A stretch of DNA of 64,000 nucleotides from Rhizobium sp. CFBP 8762 (GTDB taxonomy: Bacteria; Pseudomonadota; Alphaproteobacteria; Rhizobiales; Rhizobiaceae), in the NCBI RefSeq assembly GCF_014841565.1, contig NZ_JACYUD010000003.1:357216-421215 (forward strand). The letters are read 5' to 3'. The notes under the pieces are model-generated. The model made no database searches. It worked only from the letters and a program-made list of their open reading frames with translations, and had not been told where the DNA came from. The position numbers were made by a program, and so were the translations under genes. Position 1 is the first letter of the stretch; every line of letters starts with the position of its first letter. This document shows positions 55,514 through 63,944 of the stretch, one piece after another.

Positions 55514-56620
55514 CTAGGATGGTTTGATCGGCCACTTCATCGGCCAATCGCGCGTACCGTCCTCCCCCAGCCCATCGCATTCAGGTTTTTCGCGCTGCTC
55601 TTTCAGCGTCAATACGGTTCCAGGACCCTGGGTATCGGTATTGCCTTCGTTCAGTGTCCACACCTGCATGATGCCACAGTCGCCCAAGCCCCGGCCTTTA
55701 AAAAAGGCGGTGAGTTCACGCCCGCGAATATCGAGCCCGACATTATAGACCGTGGAAATGACACTCGGCCCCCCGGCAAGCATCGAGGGGATCGACAAGC
55801 GTTTCAGGGTATCGCCCTTGCCGCCATAAAGCGCAAACGGCTGGTTATACGCTCCGGCGGTGCCGCAGGGCATGCCGATCAATCGGTTATCGTTCTCGAA
55901 GCGAAAGTCAAATCCACTCAAAACCGTTGGTTGGCCCGCTTCGCCCGTACGGCAGACTGCGTTTGCACCGTCAAAATCCACCCGGATGGATTGAGGGAGT
56001 TGATCAAGCGACGTAATATCGCGAACGGGTGCAGAGGCAGGCGGTGGGTTGCTGCCCTTGGCGCGCAACGCGTCGTCCCGCCCCGTTCGTCCCTGCACAT
56101 CGTCCACGCGCAAAAGGCTGGCCGTGAAACCCGACAGCGGGAGTTCATAGGCGGCTGAACCGCCCTTGCCCCGCATCAGCACTTTCATGGTCTTGCCGTC
56201 CTGCATGCTGCTCAACAGTCGCGTCATGCCGGACACATCGCCATAGACGAACATCTGGTGTTCCGGCTCCAGTCGTAAATCCTTGACCGGAACGGAAAGC
56301 ACTTCGGCATCATCAATCAGGAATGCGACAGTCGCGTCCGCGCCCGCCATAGCCAACAGATTGGGTGTTGCGACCAGCTCCAGCGTGACCGGAGCCAAGG
56401 GTTCAATGCCCCGCCGCAGCAGCACCGAGCGAAAGCTCGGACTTTCCCATTCGGCATGAAAGGCTTCACAGGTTAATCCATTGCTGCAGGATACCACCCA
56501 ATCGCGGAACTGCTGATAAACGGAGGCCGATGCCGGGGCTGCACCCATGGCCGCCACGACACCCGCCACGCAAGCGGCGACCGTCGGGCATCCCGAAGCC
56601 TTGCCTAAAATAGATTTCAT
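55514..56620 (-). CDS. DUF1176 secreted protein
   Basis: 368 residues from ATG 56620, giving a signal-peptide-like start (MKSILGKASGCPTVAACVAGVVAAMGAAPASA); the frame is open to 56668. The family features YQQFRDWVVSCSNGLTCEA near the mature N-terminus and the C-terminal GDCGIMQVWTLNEG, E.REKPECDG and W..KWP are those of DUF1176, with paired cysteines for disulphide bonds. A periplasmic location is expected and the role is unknown. Confidence 0.88.
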   Translation of the reverse strand: MKSILGKASGCPTVAACVAGVVAAMGAAPASASVYQQFRDWVVSCSNGLTCEAFHAEWESPSFRSVLLRRGIEPLAPVTLELVATPNLLAMAGADATVAFLIDDAEVLSVPVKDLRLEPEHQMFVYGDVSGMTRLLSSMQDGKTMKVLMRGKGGSAAYELPLSGFTASLLRVDDVQGRTGRDDALRAKGSNPPPASAPVRDITSLDQLPQSIRVDFDGANAVCRTGEAGQPTVLSGFDFRFENDNRLIGMPCGTAGAYNQPFALYGGKGDTLKRLSIPSMLAGGPSVISTVYNVGLDIRGRELTAFFKGRGLGDCGIMQVWTLNEGNTDTQGPGTVLTLKEQREKPECDGLGEDGTRDWPMKWPIKPS

Positions 56621-56731
56621 TGCTAGCAACTCACGGGCGCATTTACAGACAAGGCCGTCATCACTCATCCTCTTGCGATATCCTTATCCCAACAGTTCCC
56701 GATTTCAAGCTTCTCCGGCAAAGGTAAGTTT

Positions 56732-57628
56732 ATGACACGCATTCAGGCCAATCTTTTTCTGCTGATGACGGGAGCGATCTGGGGTGCGGGCTTCGTTGCA
56801 CAATCGACCGCCATGGAATCGATGGGACCGCTCTGGTTTATCGCAATCCGGTTTGGCATCGCCACCCTTGTTGCCCTTCCCCTGGCACTTTTTGAAGCCA
56901 GACGTGCCACGACGATCATTCAACCTAAGGACTATCGAAACTTTATTTTGATTGGTCTCGCCTTGTTCATGGGGTCCGTAACGCAACAAATCGGCCTTTT
57001 GACGACCACAGTCACCAATTCCGGCTTTTTGACCGGCTTGTATGTCGTGTTTGTCCCTGTGCTGACCGTGGTTTTGTTGCGCCGCAAGCCCCACTGGATT
57101 ATCTGGCCCGCAGCCTGTCTGTCTGCCCTCGGCATTTTTCTGTTGAGCGGCGGGCAGGTTTCCACGCTGGTCGTGGGTGACGCGTTGACAATTGTGTGTG
57201 CGGTTTTCTGGGCTTTGCAGGTCATGATGGTCGGCCTGTTTGTGGGCGATACCGGGCGGCCCATGATGCTGTCTACCGTGCAGTTTGCCGTTTGTTCGCT
57301 CGCCGGTCTTCTGGTGGCGCTCTTTTATGAACCGATCAGTTGGCAAGCCATCAGCGAGACAATCCCGGAGCTTCTTTACGCGGGCGTGTTTTCCAGCGGT
57401 GTCGCATTCATTTGTCAGGTGGTCGGTCAGCGCTATACAACCGCGCCGCAAGCAGCCATTTTCCTTTCCAGCGAAGCTTTGTTTGCCGCACTTTTCGGCA
57501 TCATCCTGCTGGGCGAAACGATATCGCCGATCGGCTATCTCGGCTGCGCCATCCTGTTTGCCGCCATGCTGCTGGTTGAGCTGGGGCCGGAACTGCTGCG
57601 CGGAAAACGTAGGACCGTACTGGAATAG
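56732..57628 (+). CDS. EamA/DMT-family transporter
   Basis: 298 residues with about ten membrane helices and two EamA repeats. The first starts LFLLMTGAIWGAGFVAQSTAMESMGPLWFIAIR and the second LTIVCAVFWALQVMMVGLF; the PQAAIFLSSEALFAALFGIILLGETISPIGYLGCAILFAAML end is typical. It is divergent from the DUF1176 gene. Members export amino acids or other metabolites; the substrate here is unknown. Confidence 0.93.
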   Translation: MTRIQANLFLLMTGAIWGAGFVAQSTAMESMGPLWFIAIRFGIATLVALPLALFEARRATTIIQPKDYRNFILIGLALFMGSVTQQIGLLTTTVTNSGFLTGLYVVFVPVLTVVLLRRKPHWIIWPAACLSALGIFLLSGGQVSTLVVGDALTIVCAVFWALQVMMVGLFVGDTGRPMMLSTVQFAVCSLAGLLVALFYEPISWQAISETIPELLYAGVFSSGVAFICQVVGQRYTTAPQAAIFLSSEALFAALFGIILLGETISPIGYLGCAILFAAMLLVELGPELLRGKRRTVLE

Positions 57629-58036
57629 TTATACTTATAGAATGCCTGAAAACTAAGGGGTGCCTGGCTGCAACCCAATGCCTACGTCAAAAGACGTAGA
57701 AGCGTGCGACGGGTTTCAAGCCTTATGAAAAACAGGTTCAGTAAGAGCGTAACAGCAGGAAAAGTTTTTCTTGCCAAGACAGGCTAAAGCCTACAATCTT
57801 AACTTGCTCGGGCAACGTGCGAACTCGGGGAAACCTAGAACTTTCTGCAATTCGGAGGCGCGAGGCTCTGGATAGCCAATGTGAAGCGACTGAGGTGGGT
57901 CAGGCAACAGATTGGCAGCGGCGGGATGGGCGTCCCACCGAATAAAGACATGCCTGCGCCCAACACGCTCCTGCGAGGGGGCAAACTGAACTTGCCGTCC
58001 AAGGAGATGGTGGACGGAATTAAAAGGACCTGACGC
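57629..58036 (+). promoter_or_regulatory. Long leader region upstream of cspA
   Basis: This 408-base interval lacks a supported gene. It has several hairpins: CTACGTC-AAAA-GACGTAG (57682-57699), GGCAA...TTGCC (about 57,980-57,996) and GTCCA...TGGAC (about 57,998-58,016) just before the cspA ribosome site AAAAGGACC. Cold-shock genes commonly have long structured 5' leaders that act as RNA thermosensors, which would explain it. An independent structured RNA in its first part is also possible. Confidence 0.5.
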
Positions 58037-58252
58037 ATGGCCGAGACTGGCATTGTAAAATTCTTCAACTCCGACAAGGGCTTCGGCTTTATTAAGCCGG
58101 ACAATGGCGGGGCTGATATCTTTGTTCATATTTCAGCCGTGCAGGCATCCGGACTGAACGAACTGGCCGAAAACCAGAAAGTCAGCTTCGAGACAGAGCC
58201 AGACCGTCGCGGCAAGGGCCCGAAGGCTGTAAACCTGCAAATTGCCGGTTGA
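58037..58252 (+). CDS. cspA: Cold-shock protein (CspA family)
   Basis: 71 residues with RNP1 (KGFGFIKPD) and RNP2 (DIFVHIS) motifs on one OB fold. It starts [17 protein letters not shown]. The protein binds single-stranded RNA and keeps mRNAs unfolded. Its long leader suggests cold or post-transcriptional control. A terminator follows about 90 bases downstream. Confidence 0.96.
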   Translation: MAETGIVKFFNSDKGFGFIKPDNGGADIFVHISAVQASGLNELAENQKVSFETEPDRRGKGPKAVNLQIAG

Positions 58253-58341
58253 ACTGAGCTCGTCGCATCAAATGTGCAGCGGGTGGACCGGCACAATGCG
58301 CGACAACCAGAGCTGAAACTGCTCGATACGTTTTGAATCTG

Positions 58342-58385
58342 AAAAACCCCGTTACCCCCCAAATCTGGGATAACGGGGTTTTTTA
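58342..58385 (+). terminator. Terminator of cspA
   Basis: AAAAACCCCGTTA pairs with TAACGGGGTTTTT around a 16-base loop, with TTTT after the stem. The stem is 12-13 bp and perfect. Confidence 0.93.
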
Positions 58386-58470
58386 TTCAGGCTGTATTCA
58401 GTTTCGCCGCATTATGGTGGTGTCATCATGAAGGACGGATGTGATCCGGACCATGCACAGGATATAAGCC

Positions 58471-58905
58471 ATGAACAAGTTCATTAAAGCAGCTGTTCTG
58501 ACGGTCGCGGCAGCCGCCAGCGTTCTGCCTACACTTTCCACCGCCCAAGCGGACGACTGGGGCCGTAGAGGCTACTATCGCCACGATCGTCACAGAGGCG
58601 GCGATGCCGCAGCATTGGGTGCGCTCGGTCTTGCCACCGGCTTGATCGTCGGCGGTGCTATTGCCAACAACCAGCCGCGCGGTCGCGTCTATATCGACCC
58701 ACCCTATGATGATGGATATTACGAAGAGCGCCGCGTTTACCGTCGCCCGCCACCGCCGCCAATCCGCCGGGTCTATCAGGGCTCGCTGGAGCCGTGGACG
58801 GGCCCGTGGTACCGCTATTGCTCGCAGCGTTACCGGTCGTTCGATCCCGGCTCAGGTACATTCGTTGGCTATGATGGACGTTCCTACTTCTGCACAGCAG
58901 GCTGA
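58471..58905 (+). CDS. BA14K-family secreted protein
   Basis: 144 residues. A signal peptide is seen (cleavage after STAQA, about residue 27), then a glycine-rich hydrophobic segment (AALGALGLATGLIVGGAIAN) and a Pro/Tyr-rich linker. The C-terminal BA14K domain (SLEPWTGPWYRYCSQRYRSFDPGSGTFVGYDGRSYFC, in part) follows, with its two cysteines. The Brucella 14-kDa member is an immunogenic protein with lectin-like activity. It lies in the envelope. Confidence 0.92.
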   Translation: MNKFIKAAVLTVAAAASVLPTLSTAQADDWGRRGYYRHDRHRGGDAAALGALGLATGLIVGGAIANNQPRGRVYIDPPYDDGYYEERRVYRRPPPPPIRRVYQGSLEPWTGPWYRYCSQRYRSFDPGSGTFVGYDGRSYFCTAG

Positions 58906-58913
58906 TCATTACG

Positions 58914-58942
58914 AAAACGCGGGTCTCAGGCCCGCGTTTTTT
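58914..58942. terminator. Bidirectional terminator between BA14K and the metallo-hydrolase gene
   Basis: AAAACGCGGG-TCTCAGG-CCCGCGTTTT with U-runs on both sides lies between two convergent genes. Confidence 0.92.
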
Positions 58943-58944
58943 GT

Positions 58945-59586
58945 TTAAAGTCCACGTAGATACGGATTGGTCCGGCGCTCATCACCAATCTTGCTGCCGG
59001 GTCCGTGGCCGCATATAAAGCCCACATCATCACCCAGCGGCAGAACCTTGTCGCGGATTGAATCCAGCAGTTGCTGATGATTGCCACCCGGCAGGTCCGT
59101 TCGACCGATGGAGCCTCTGAACAACACGTCGCCGAGATGCGCAAACTTTTGCGCCCGATGAAAGTAGATCACATGGCCGGGCGCATGGCCCGGGCAATGG
59201 TAGACCTCGAAGACATGGGTGCCGAGCGAGACAGTATCACCATCGTTCAGCCACCGGTCCGGCATCACATTTTGCATAAGGCCCGGCATATTATAGGCCT
59301 GAGCCTGTGTTTCGATGCGCTGCAACAGCGGCAGGTCATCCTCATGCGGGCCAATAATATCGACGCTCAGCTTTTCCTTCAGCTCTTTAGCGCCACCTGC
59401 GTGGTCCAGATGCCCATGGGTAAGCCAAATGGCTGTGATCGTCAGCCCATGCTCGCGAATGGTCTCGAGGATGAGATCCACATCGCCACCGGGATCAACG
59501 ACCACGCCCTCTTTGGTATCCGCGTCATACAGCACTGTGCAGTTCTGTTGAAACGGCGTAACCGGGATAATACCCGCCTGTAACAT
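58945..59586 (-). CDS. Metallo-beta-lactamase-fold hydrolase (glyoxalase II-like)
   Basis: 213 residues. The zinc-binding motif THGHLDHAGG and downstream histidines (VYHCPGHAPGHVIYF and GFICGHGPGSKIGDERRTNPYL) are those of the GloB/YcbL subfamily of MBL hydrolases. These are shorter than full glyoxalase II and lack its C-terminal helical domain. It may hydrolyse a thioester such as S-lactoylglutathione. It starts 10 bases after the ilvE stop on the same strand, so the two may be co-transcribed. Confidence 0.92.
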   Translation of the reverse strand: MLQAGIIPVTPFQQNCTVLYDADTKEGVVVDPGGDVDLILETIREHGLTITAIWLTHGHLDHAGGAKELKEKLSVDIIGPHEDDLPLLQRIETQAQAYNMPGLMQNVMPDRWLNDGDTVSLGTHVFEVYHCPGHAPGHVIYFHRAQKFAHLGDVLFRGSIGRTDLPGGNHQQLLDSIRDKVLPLGDDVGFICGHGPGSKIGDERRTNPYLRGL

Positions 59587-59596
59587 GGTCTTTACC

Positions 59597-60487
59597 TTAC
59601 TCGGCAGCTTCCGCCACAGGATAGACTTCTTTCATATAATCGTTCATCAGCGTTTCGCTGATTGTGCCGGGCACGAACGTGTACGGCCCGACCTCGGACA
59701 CCGGCGTGACCTCCGCTGCCGATCCGGTCAGGAAGCATTCGGAGAAATCAGCCATTTCTTCCGGCTGAATGGCGCGTTCAACCACTTCAAAACCCCGGCG
59801 TTTGGCAAGCTCAATCACGGTGCGGCGCGTGATCCCATCCAGGAAGCAATCAGGCGTCGGCGTATGGATCACGCCGTCCTTGACGAAGAACACATTCGCA
59901 CCGGTCGCCTCGGCCACCAGCCCGCGATAGTCCAGCATCAGCGCATCCGCATAGCCCTTTGCTTCCGCTGCGTGTTTGGAAATTGTGCAGATCATATACA
60001 AACCCGCGGCCTTGGATTTCGACGGTGCCGTACGCGGGTCGGGGCGGCGATATTCGGCCAGATCGAGACGGATGCCCTTCAGCTTTTCAGCCGGATTGAA
60101 ATAGCTGCCCCACTGCCAGATGGCGATCGCGACATTGATGCGGTTGTTCTGCGCGGACACACCCATCATCTCGCTGCCCCGCCACGCAATCGGGCGCACA
60201 TAAGCCTCGGAAAATCCCTGACGCTTCAGCAGTTCAACTGACGCAGCATCCAGTTCTTCCACTGAATAGGGGATGGTAAAGCCCAAAATCTGGGCCGACT
60301 GGTGCAGGCGCTCGGTGTGATCGCGCAGCTTGAAAATGCGACCACCATAGGCGCGTTCGCCTTCAAACACAGCACTGGCATAGTGGAGACCATGCGTCAG
60401 CACATGGATTTTTGCGTCTGCCCACGCCACGAACTCGCCATTGAACCAGATTTGTCCGTCCATTTGATCGAATGGGACCGATGCCAT
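59597..60487 (-). CDS. ilvE: Branched-chain amino acid aminotransferase
   Basis: 296 residues. Class IV aminotransferase features are seen: VLTHGLHYASAVFEGERAYGGRIF, YVRPIAWRGSEMMGV, SKSKAAGLYMICTISKHAA with the PLP lysine in or near it, and EATGANVFFVKDG. It makes Leu, Ile and Val from their 2-oxoacids. AGGAGGAGACAGC precedes the ATG. It is divergent from petP. Confidence 0.95.
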   Translation of the reverse strand: MASVPFDQMDGQIWFNGEFVAWADAKIHVLTHGLHYASAVFEGERAYGGRIFKLRDHTERLHQSAQILGFTIPYSVEELDAASVELLKRQGFSEAYVRPIAWRGSEMMGVSAQNNRINVAIAIWQWGSYFNPAEKLKGIRLDLAEYRRPDPRTAPSKSKAAGLYMICTISKHAAEAKGYADALMLDYRGLVAEATGANVFFVKDGVIHTPTPDCFLDGITRRTVIELAKRRGFEVVERAIQPEEMADFSECFLTGSAAEVTPVSEVGPYTFVPGTISETLMNDYMKEVYPVAEAAE

Positions 60488-60581
60488 GCTGTCTCCTCCT
60501 TGCGCATAGGCGCATCTGCGGTATGAAGCGGCGCGAAACGCGCACCATATTTGCGTTAAACGCTAGCAATGGCTAAAAAAC

Positions 60582-60600
60582 ATGTCAACATGACTGACAT
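60582..60600. promoter_or_regulatory. MarR-type operator candidate between ilvE and petP
   Basis: ATGTCA-ACATGAC-TGACAT is an inverted repeat with perfect 6-bp arms, of a size typical for MarR-family operators. It lies 41 bases before the chosen petP start, where PetP could repress its own operon. Confidence 0.5.
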
Positions 60601-60641
60601 TGTTTTTAGGTCTCGCGACCGGAGAAGAAAGGAATAGACGC

Positions 60642-61130
60642 TTGAAGGCAGACAAAGAGACCCCTGTCAGCGCGCCCTTGATGACCGAGGCGATGACCGG
60701 CCGCGATGTCAGCGAACATGAGATTATTGAACTTATGTTTTTCGCCTATCGTGACTTCATCTCCGACCCTGATGCGATCCTGTCTGAAAGCGGTTTTGGA
60801 CGGGCCCATCACCGTGTTGTGTACTTTATCAATCGCGATCCCGGCATGACGGTCGCGGCCCTCTTGGATACGCTGCAAATCACCAAGCAGAGCCTTGCCC
60901 GTGTGCTGAAAGAGTTGATTGACTCCGGCTATATCGAACAATTGGCTGGCGAGCAGGACCGTCGCCAGCGGCGGCTATACCCCACGCAAGCGGGCCGTGC
61001 GCTGGCGCTGGCGCTGGCCGAGCCACAGTCCCGCCGCATCGCCCGTGCATTGGCACAAACCGCGCCCCAAGCTCGCGCCCATGTGATAGAGTTTCTGGCC
61101 GGCATGGCCAATGGCGGGAGGAAAGAATGA
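60642..61130 (+). CDS. petP: MarR-family regulator PetP
   Basis: 162 residues from TTG 60642, preceded by AAAGGA; the frame is open to ATG-like 60600, which overlaps the inverted repeat. The winged HTH (GMTVAALLDTLQITKQSLARVLKELIDSGYIEQLAGEQDRRQRRLYPTQAG over about 68-120) is classic MarR. Order petP-petR and the 4-base overlap follow Rhodobacter petPR. The ligand is unknown. Confidence 0.88.
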   Translation: MKADKETPVSAPLMTEAMTGRDVSEHEIIELMFFAYRDFISDPDAILSESGFGRAHHRVVYFINRDPGMTVAALLDTLQITKQSLARVLKELIDSGYIEQLAGEQDRRQRRLYPTQAGRALALALAEPQSRRIARALAQTAPQARAHVIEFLAGMANGGRKE

Positions 61131-61822
61131 AAGCAGTGCTGACCGATGACGCGCCCCACCTGTTGGTCGTGGACGACGACCGGCGGATTCGCGATCTGCT
61201 GAACCGGTATCTGATGGAACAGGGATTCCGCGTGACCGTGGCCGCCGATGCGCCTGAAGCACGGCGGAAGTTGGCAGGCATGGATTTCGATCTGCTGATC
61301 GTGGATGTCATGATGCCGGGCGAAACCGGTATTTCGCTCACCGCAAGCTTGCGCACGATTAAGACCGTGCCAATCATCATGCTGACGGCGCTGGCGGAAT
61401 CCACGGCCCGCATTGCCGGGCTGGAAGCGGGCGCGGACGATTATCTGGCCAAACCCTTCGATCCGCGGGAGCTTGTCCTGCGCATCAACAATATCCTCCG
61501 CCGCAATGCACCAACACAGGCGCCAAAAATCGAACAGGTCATCTTCGGCCCGTTTACCTTTTCCGTCGTTCGCAAGGAATTGCGGCGCGGTGCCGATCAC
61601 ATTCGCCTGACGGACCGCGAGCAGGAAATGATGATGCTGTTTTCCCAGCGCGCCGGTGAAACGGTGCCCCGTCATGAACTGATCGGCGACGAGGCGGATG
61701 TGGGCGAACGCACCATCGATGTGCAAATCAACCGATTGCGCCGCAAGATCGAGGACGACCCCTCCAATCCCATCTGGTTGCAAACGGTACGTGGCATTGG
61801 CTACCGGCTGAGTGTCGACTGA
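61127..61822 (+). CDS. petR: OmpR-family response regulator PetR
   Basis: 231 residues. The receiver domain has the acidic pair VVDDD, phosphorylated aspartate in LLIVDVMMPGE and lysine in DDYLAKPFDPREL. The winged-helix DNA-binding domain closes with TIDVQINRLRRKIEDDPSNPIWLQTVRGIGYRL. Its ATG overlaps the petP stop. A sensor kinase gene follows after a 74-base gap containing a palindromic repeat. PetR is essential in Rhodobacter and acts on respiratory-chain genes there; the regulon here is unknown. Confidence 0.93.
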   Translation: MKAVLTDDAPHLLVVDDDRRIRDLLNRYLMEQGFRVTVAADAPEARRKLAGMDFDLLIVDVMMPGETGISLTASLRTIKTVPIIMLTALAESTARIAGLEAGADDYLAKPFDPRELVLRINNILRRNAPTQAPKIEQVIFGPFTFSVVRKELRRGADHIRLTDREQEMMMLFSQRAGETVPRHELIGDEADVGERTIDVQINRLRRKIEDDPSNPIWLQTVRGIGYRLSVD

Positions 61823-61824
61823 GA

Positions 61825-61867
61825 GCATAATCTGACCGGAGTGAAACGAGGATCGACAAGATTATGC
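61825..61867 (-). repeat. Dispersed 43-base palindromic repeat, copy 2
   Basis: Arms GCATAATC (61825-61832) and GATTATGC (61860-61867). The element is the near reverse complement of the copy at 4031-4073. It lies between petR and the kinase gene, and so is transcribed as part of the operon leader of the kinase. Confidence 0.75.
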
Positions 61868-61896
61868 CTAAAGACAAAAGTTAGAGCGAGATCGCC

Positions 61897-63282
61897 ATGG
61901 CAGTAACCGATTTCCTGCGGCCCGATCTGGAGCGGTACATCAACACGCCGTGGCGTCAATTTACCCGCTGGCTGCGCCGTCACCTACCCATGGGATTATA
62001 CGGTCGCACGTTGCTGATCATTGTCCTGCCCATGGTCATTCTGCAATCCGTGGTGACTTTGGTGTTCATGGAGCGGCACTGGCAAACGGTGACGCAACGG
62101 CTTTCGGCTGCGGTAACAGCTGATATCTCCGCCATCATCGACATGATTCAGACTTATCCCGACCCGGATGGGGACTATGACCAGATTGCCCGCATCGCAC
62201 GCGAACGTCTGGACCTCAACATCGCGATTGAGCCGACCGGGCAGTTGCCCCCGCCCCGGCCAAAACCGTTCTTCTCAATCCTGGATGAGATTTTGAGCGA
62301 TGAAATCACCAGCCAGATCCGCAGGCCGTTCTGGATCGATACGGTTGGCAATTCCAAGATCGTTGAGATTCGCATTCAACTGGAGAACCAGATTCTGCGG
62401 GTCTATGCCAAGCGCAATCAGGCCTATGCGTCCAACACGCACATCTTCCTGTTGTGGATGGTGGGAACCTCGCTGGTGCTGATTACCATTTCCATCCTGT
62501 TTCTGCGCGGCCAGATCCGGCCCATCATGGCGCTGGCGCGAGCAGCCGAAAGCTTTGGCAAGGGCCAGAAACTGCCGGAGGATTTTTCACCGCGTGGGGC
62601 CGATGAAGTGCGGCGTGCGGGCCTTGCCTTCATTCAGATGCGCGAGCGCATCGAGCGGCAGATGGAGCAACGAACGGCTATGCTGACCGGGGTCAGCCAT
62701 GATTTGCGGACCATTCTGACGCGCTTTCGTTTGCAACTGGCTCTGGTGGGCGATGGCCCGGATGTCGACAATCTCAATCAGGATGTCGATGATATGCAGA
62801 GCATGCTGGAGGGCTACATGGCCTTTGCCCGTGGCGAGGGTGAGGAAGACGTGGGCGAACTGCGCCTGACCGATCTGATGCATCGGTTGACAGCCGAGGC
62901 CGATCTGCGCGGGCATACGCTGACCAGCCAGATGGAAGGTGAAGACCTCATTCGTGTACGCCCCAATGCCTTTACGCGGTTGGTTTCCAACCTCGTGTCC
63001 AATGCCTGTCGATATGCCAAAACGGTGCATGTGGATGCCCGCCACAGTGCGAAATGGCTGACGATTACTGTTGACGATGATGGTCCGGGTATTGCCGAAG
63101 CTTATCGGGAGGATGTGTTCAAACCGTTTTTCCGGCTGGATGATGCGCGCAATCTCGATGCCTCCGGCACCGGGCTTGGCCTTGCCATCGCCCGCGACAT
63201 TGCCCACAGCCATGGCGGCAATGTGCGCTTGTCCGATAGTCCAATGGGTGGACTGCGGGCCACGGTTCGTGTCCCCGCATGA
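61897..63282 (+). CDS. EnvZ-like sensor histidine kinase, partner of PetR
   Basis: 461 residues. Two membrane segments (about 35-58 and 190-212) flank a periplasmic domain. A HAMP domain follows (RPIMALARAAESFGKG, about 215-265). The dimerisation helix has GVSHDLRTILTRFRLQL, with H in the phosphorylation site; the usual proline after RT is isoleucine, a variant seen in this rhizobial EnvZ-like group. ATP-binding boxes are complete: NLVSNACRYA (N), DDDGPGIA (G1) and GTGLGLAIARDI (G2). It probably controls PetR. Confidence 0.94.
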   Translation: MAVTDFLRPDLERYINTPWRQFTRWLRRHLPMGLYGRTLLIIVLPMVILQSVVTLVFMERHWQTVTQRLSAAVTADISAIIDMIQTYPDPDGDYDQIARIARERLDLNIAIEPTGQLPPPRPKPFFSILDEILSDEITSQIRRPFWIDTVGNSKIVEIRIQLENQILRVYAKRNQAYASNTHIFLLWMVGTSLVLITISILFLRGQIRPIMALARAAESFGKGQKLPEDFSPRGADEVRRAGLAFIQMRERIERQMEQRTAMLTGVSHDLRTILTRFRLQLALVGDGPDVDNLNQDVDDMQSMLEGYMAFARGEGEEDVGELRLTDLMHRLTAEADLRGHTLTSQMEGEDLIRVRPNAFTRLVSNLVSNACRYAKTVHVDARHSAKWLTITVDDDGPGIAEAYREDVFKPFFRLDDARNLDASGTGLGLAIARDIAHSHGGNVRLSDSPMGGLRATVRVPA

Positions 63283-63327
63283 GTTTAGAGCTCTGATTTG
63301 ATTGGCTCAGATCAGAGCTCTAAACTC
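63281..63327 (+). terminator. Long inverted repeat at the end of the petPR-kinase operon
   Basis: GAGTTTAGAGCTCTGAT (63281-63297) and ATCAGAGCTCTAAACTC (63311-63327) form a perfect 17-bp stem with a 13-base loop, starting inside the kinase stop codon. Only TTTACTT follows, so it may be an atypical terminator. The region 63,328-63,596 downstream shows no gene I can support. Confidence 0.6.
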
Positions 63328-63596
63328 TTTACTTGTAAGAGTTGGATTCGAAAAAGGTTCAACGATATCGATATGCGTTCATGTACGACCCAGTAATAGA
63401 CGCAACACTGCGTCTAATCTTTGCGGGAGTAGGAGATCGTGCTCGGGTCATTCGGAAGCCATTTCACTATTGATCGATCGAAGCTTCCAGCTTCCGCTTG
63501 AAGCGCGGAGAGTATAAAGTCTGGAGTGATCGACGGACGGTAACCACGCCGACGCTCTCGTAGAACAATTCACTCGAGCAATGAAGCTTATACAAA

Positions 63597-63944
63597 TTGT
63601 CAGTCAGCACACGCCTACTTGTAGTCAGCGATATATACGGTTTTCCTGGCGAAGCATTCGTAAACTCCCAACTAGGCCAATCTGCTCATTTGAGTCTGAC
63701 TCTGGGCCACCTATGCGGTGTTCCAGAAGCTGCCGGTGAAGAACTGCATAAGCGCCTTTTTAGAGATAACGCAATAACACATGTAACAACAGTCTTACGG
63801 GATCTGAGCTCGCGTGGAGACATAGGAATCGGCTTCAGCGCTGGAGGCACAGCATTATGGAGGGCGGTGCAGAATGGAATGGAACTCCGTGCACTCATAT
63901 GTATATCATCGACTAGATTGCGTTATGAGGAGGACGGACTAGGG
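63597..63944 (+). pseudogene. Dienelactone-hydrolase-like alpha/beta hydrolase, truncated by an IS
   Basis: About 115 residues can be read from TTG 63597: TRLLVVSDIYGFPGEAF, then RGDIGIGFSAGGTALWRAV with the nucleophile serine in GFSAGG, then LICISSTRLRYEE. At 63,942-63,944 the frame runs into the end of an insertion sequence, and the rest of the protein, with the acid and histidine of the triad, is missing. The apparent frame continues to a stop at 63,959 within the IS. Full members are around 200 residues. No good ribosome site is seen at the TTG, so the 5' end may also be changed. Confidence 0.7.

Noticed and set aside
57791..58129. A minus-strand frame of 112 codons overlapping cspA and its leader
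   Set aside because: It overlaps the unmistakable cspA gene and has no features; the region is better explained as an RNA leader.
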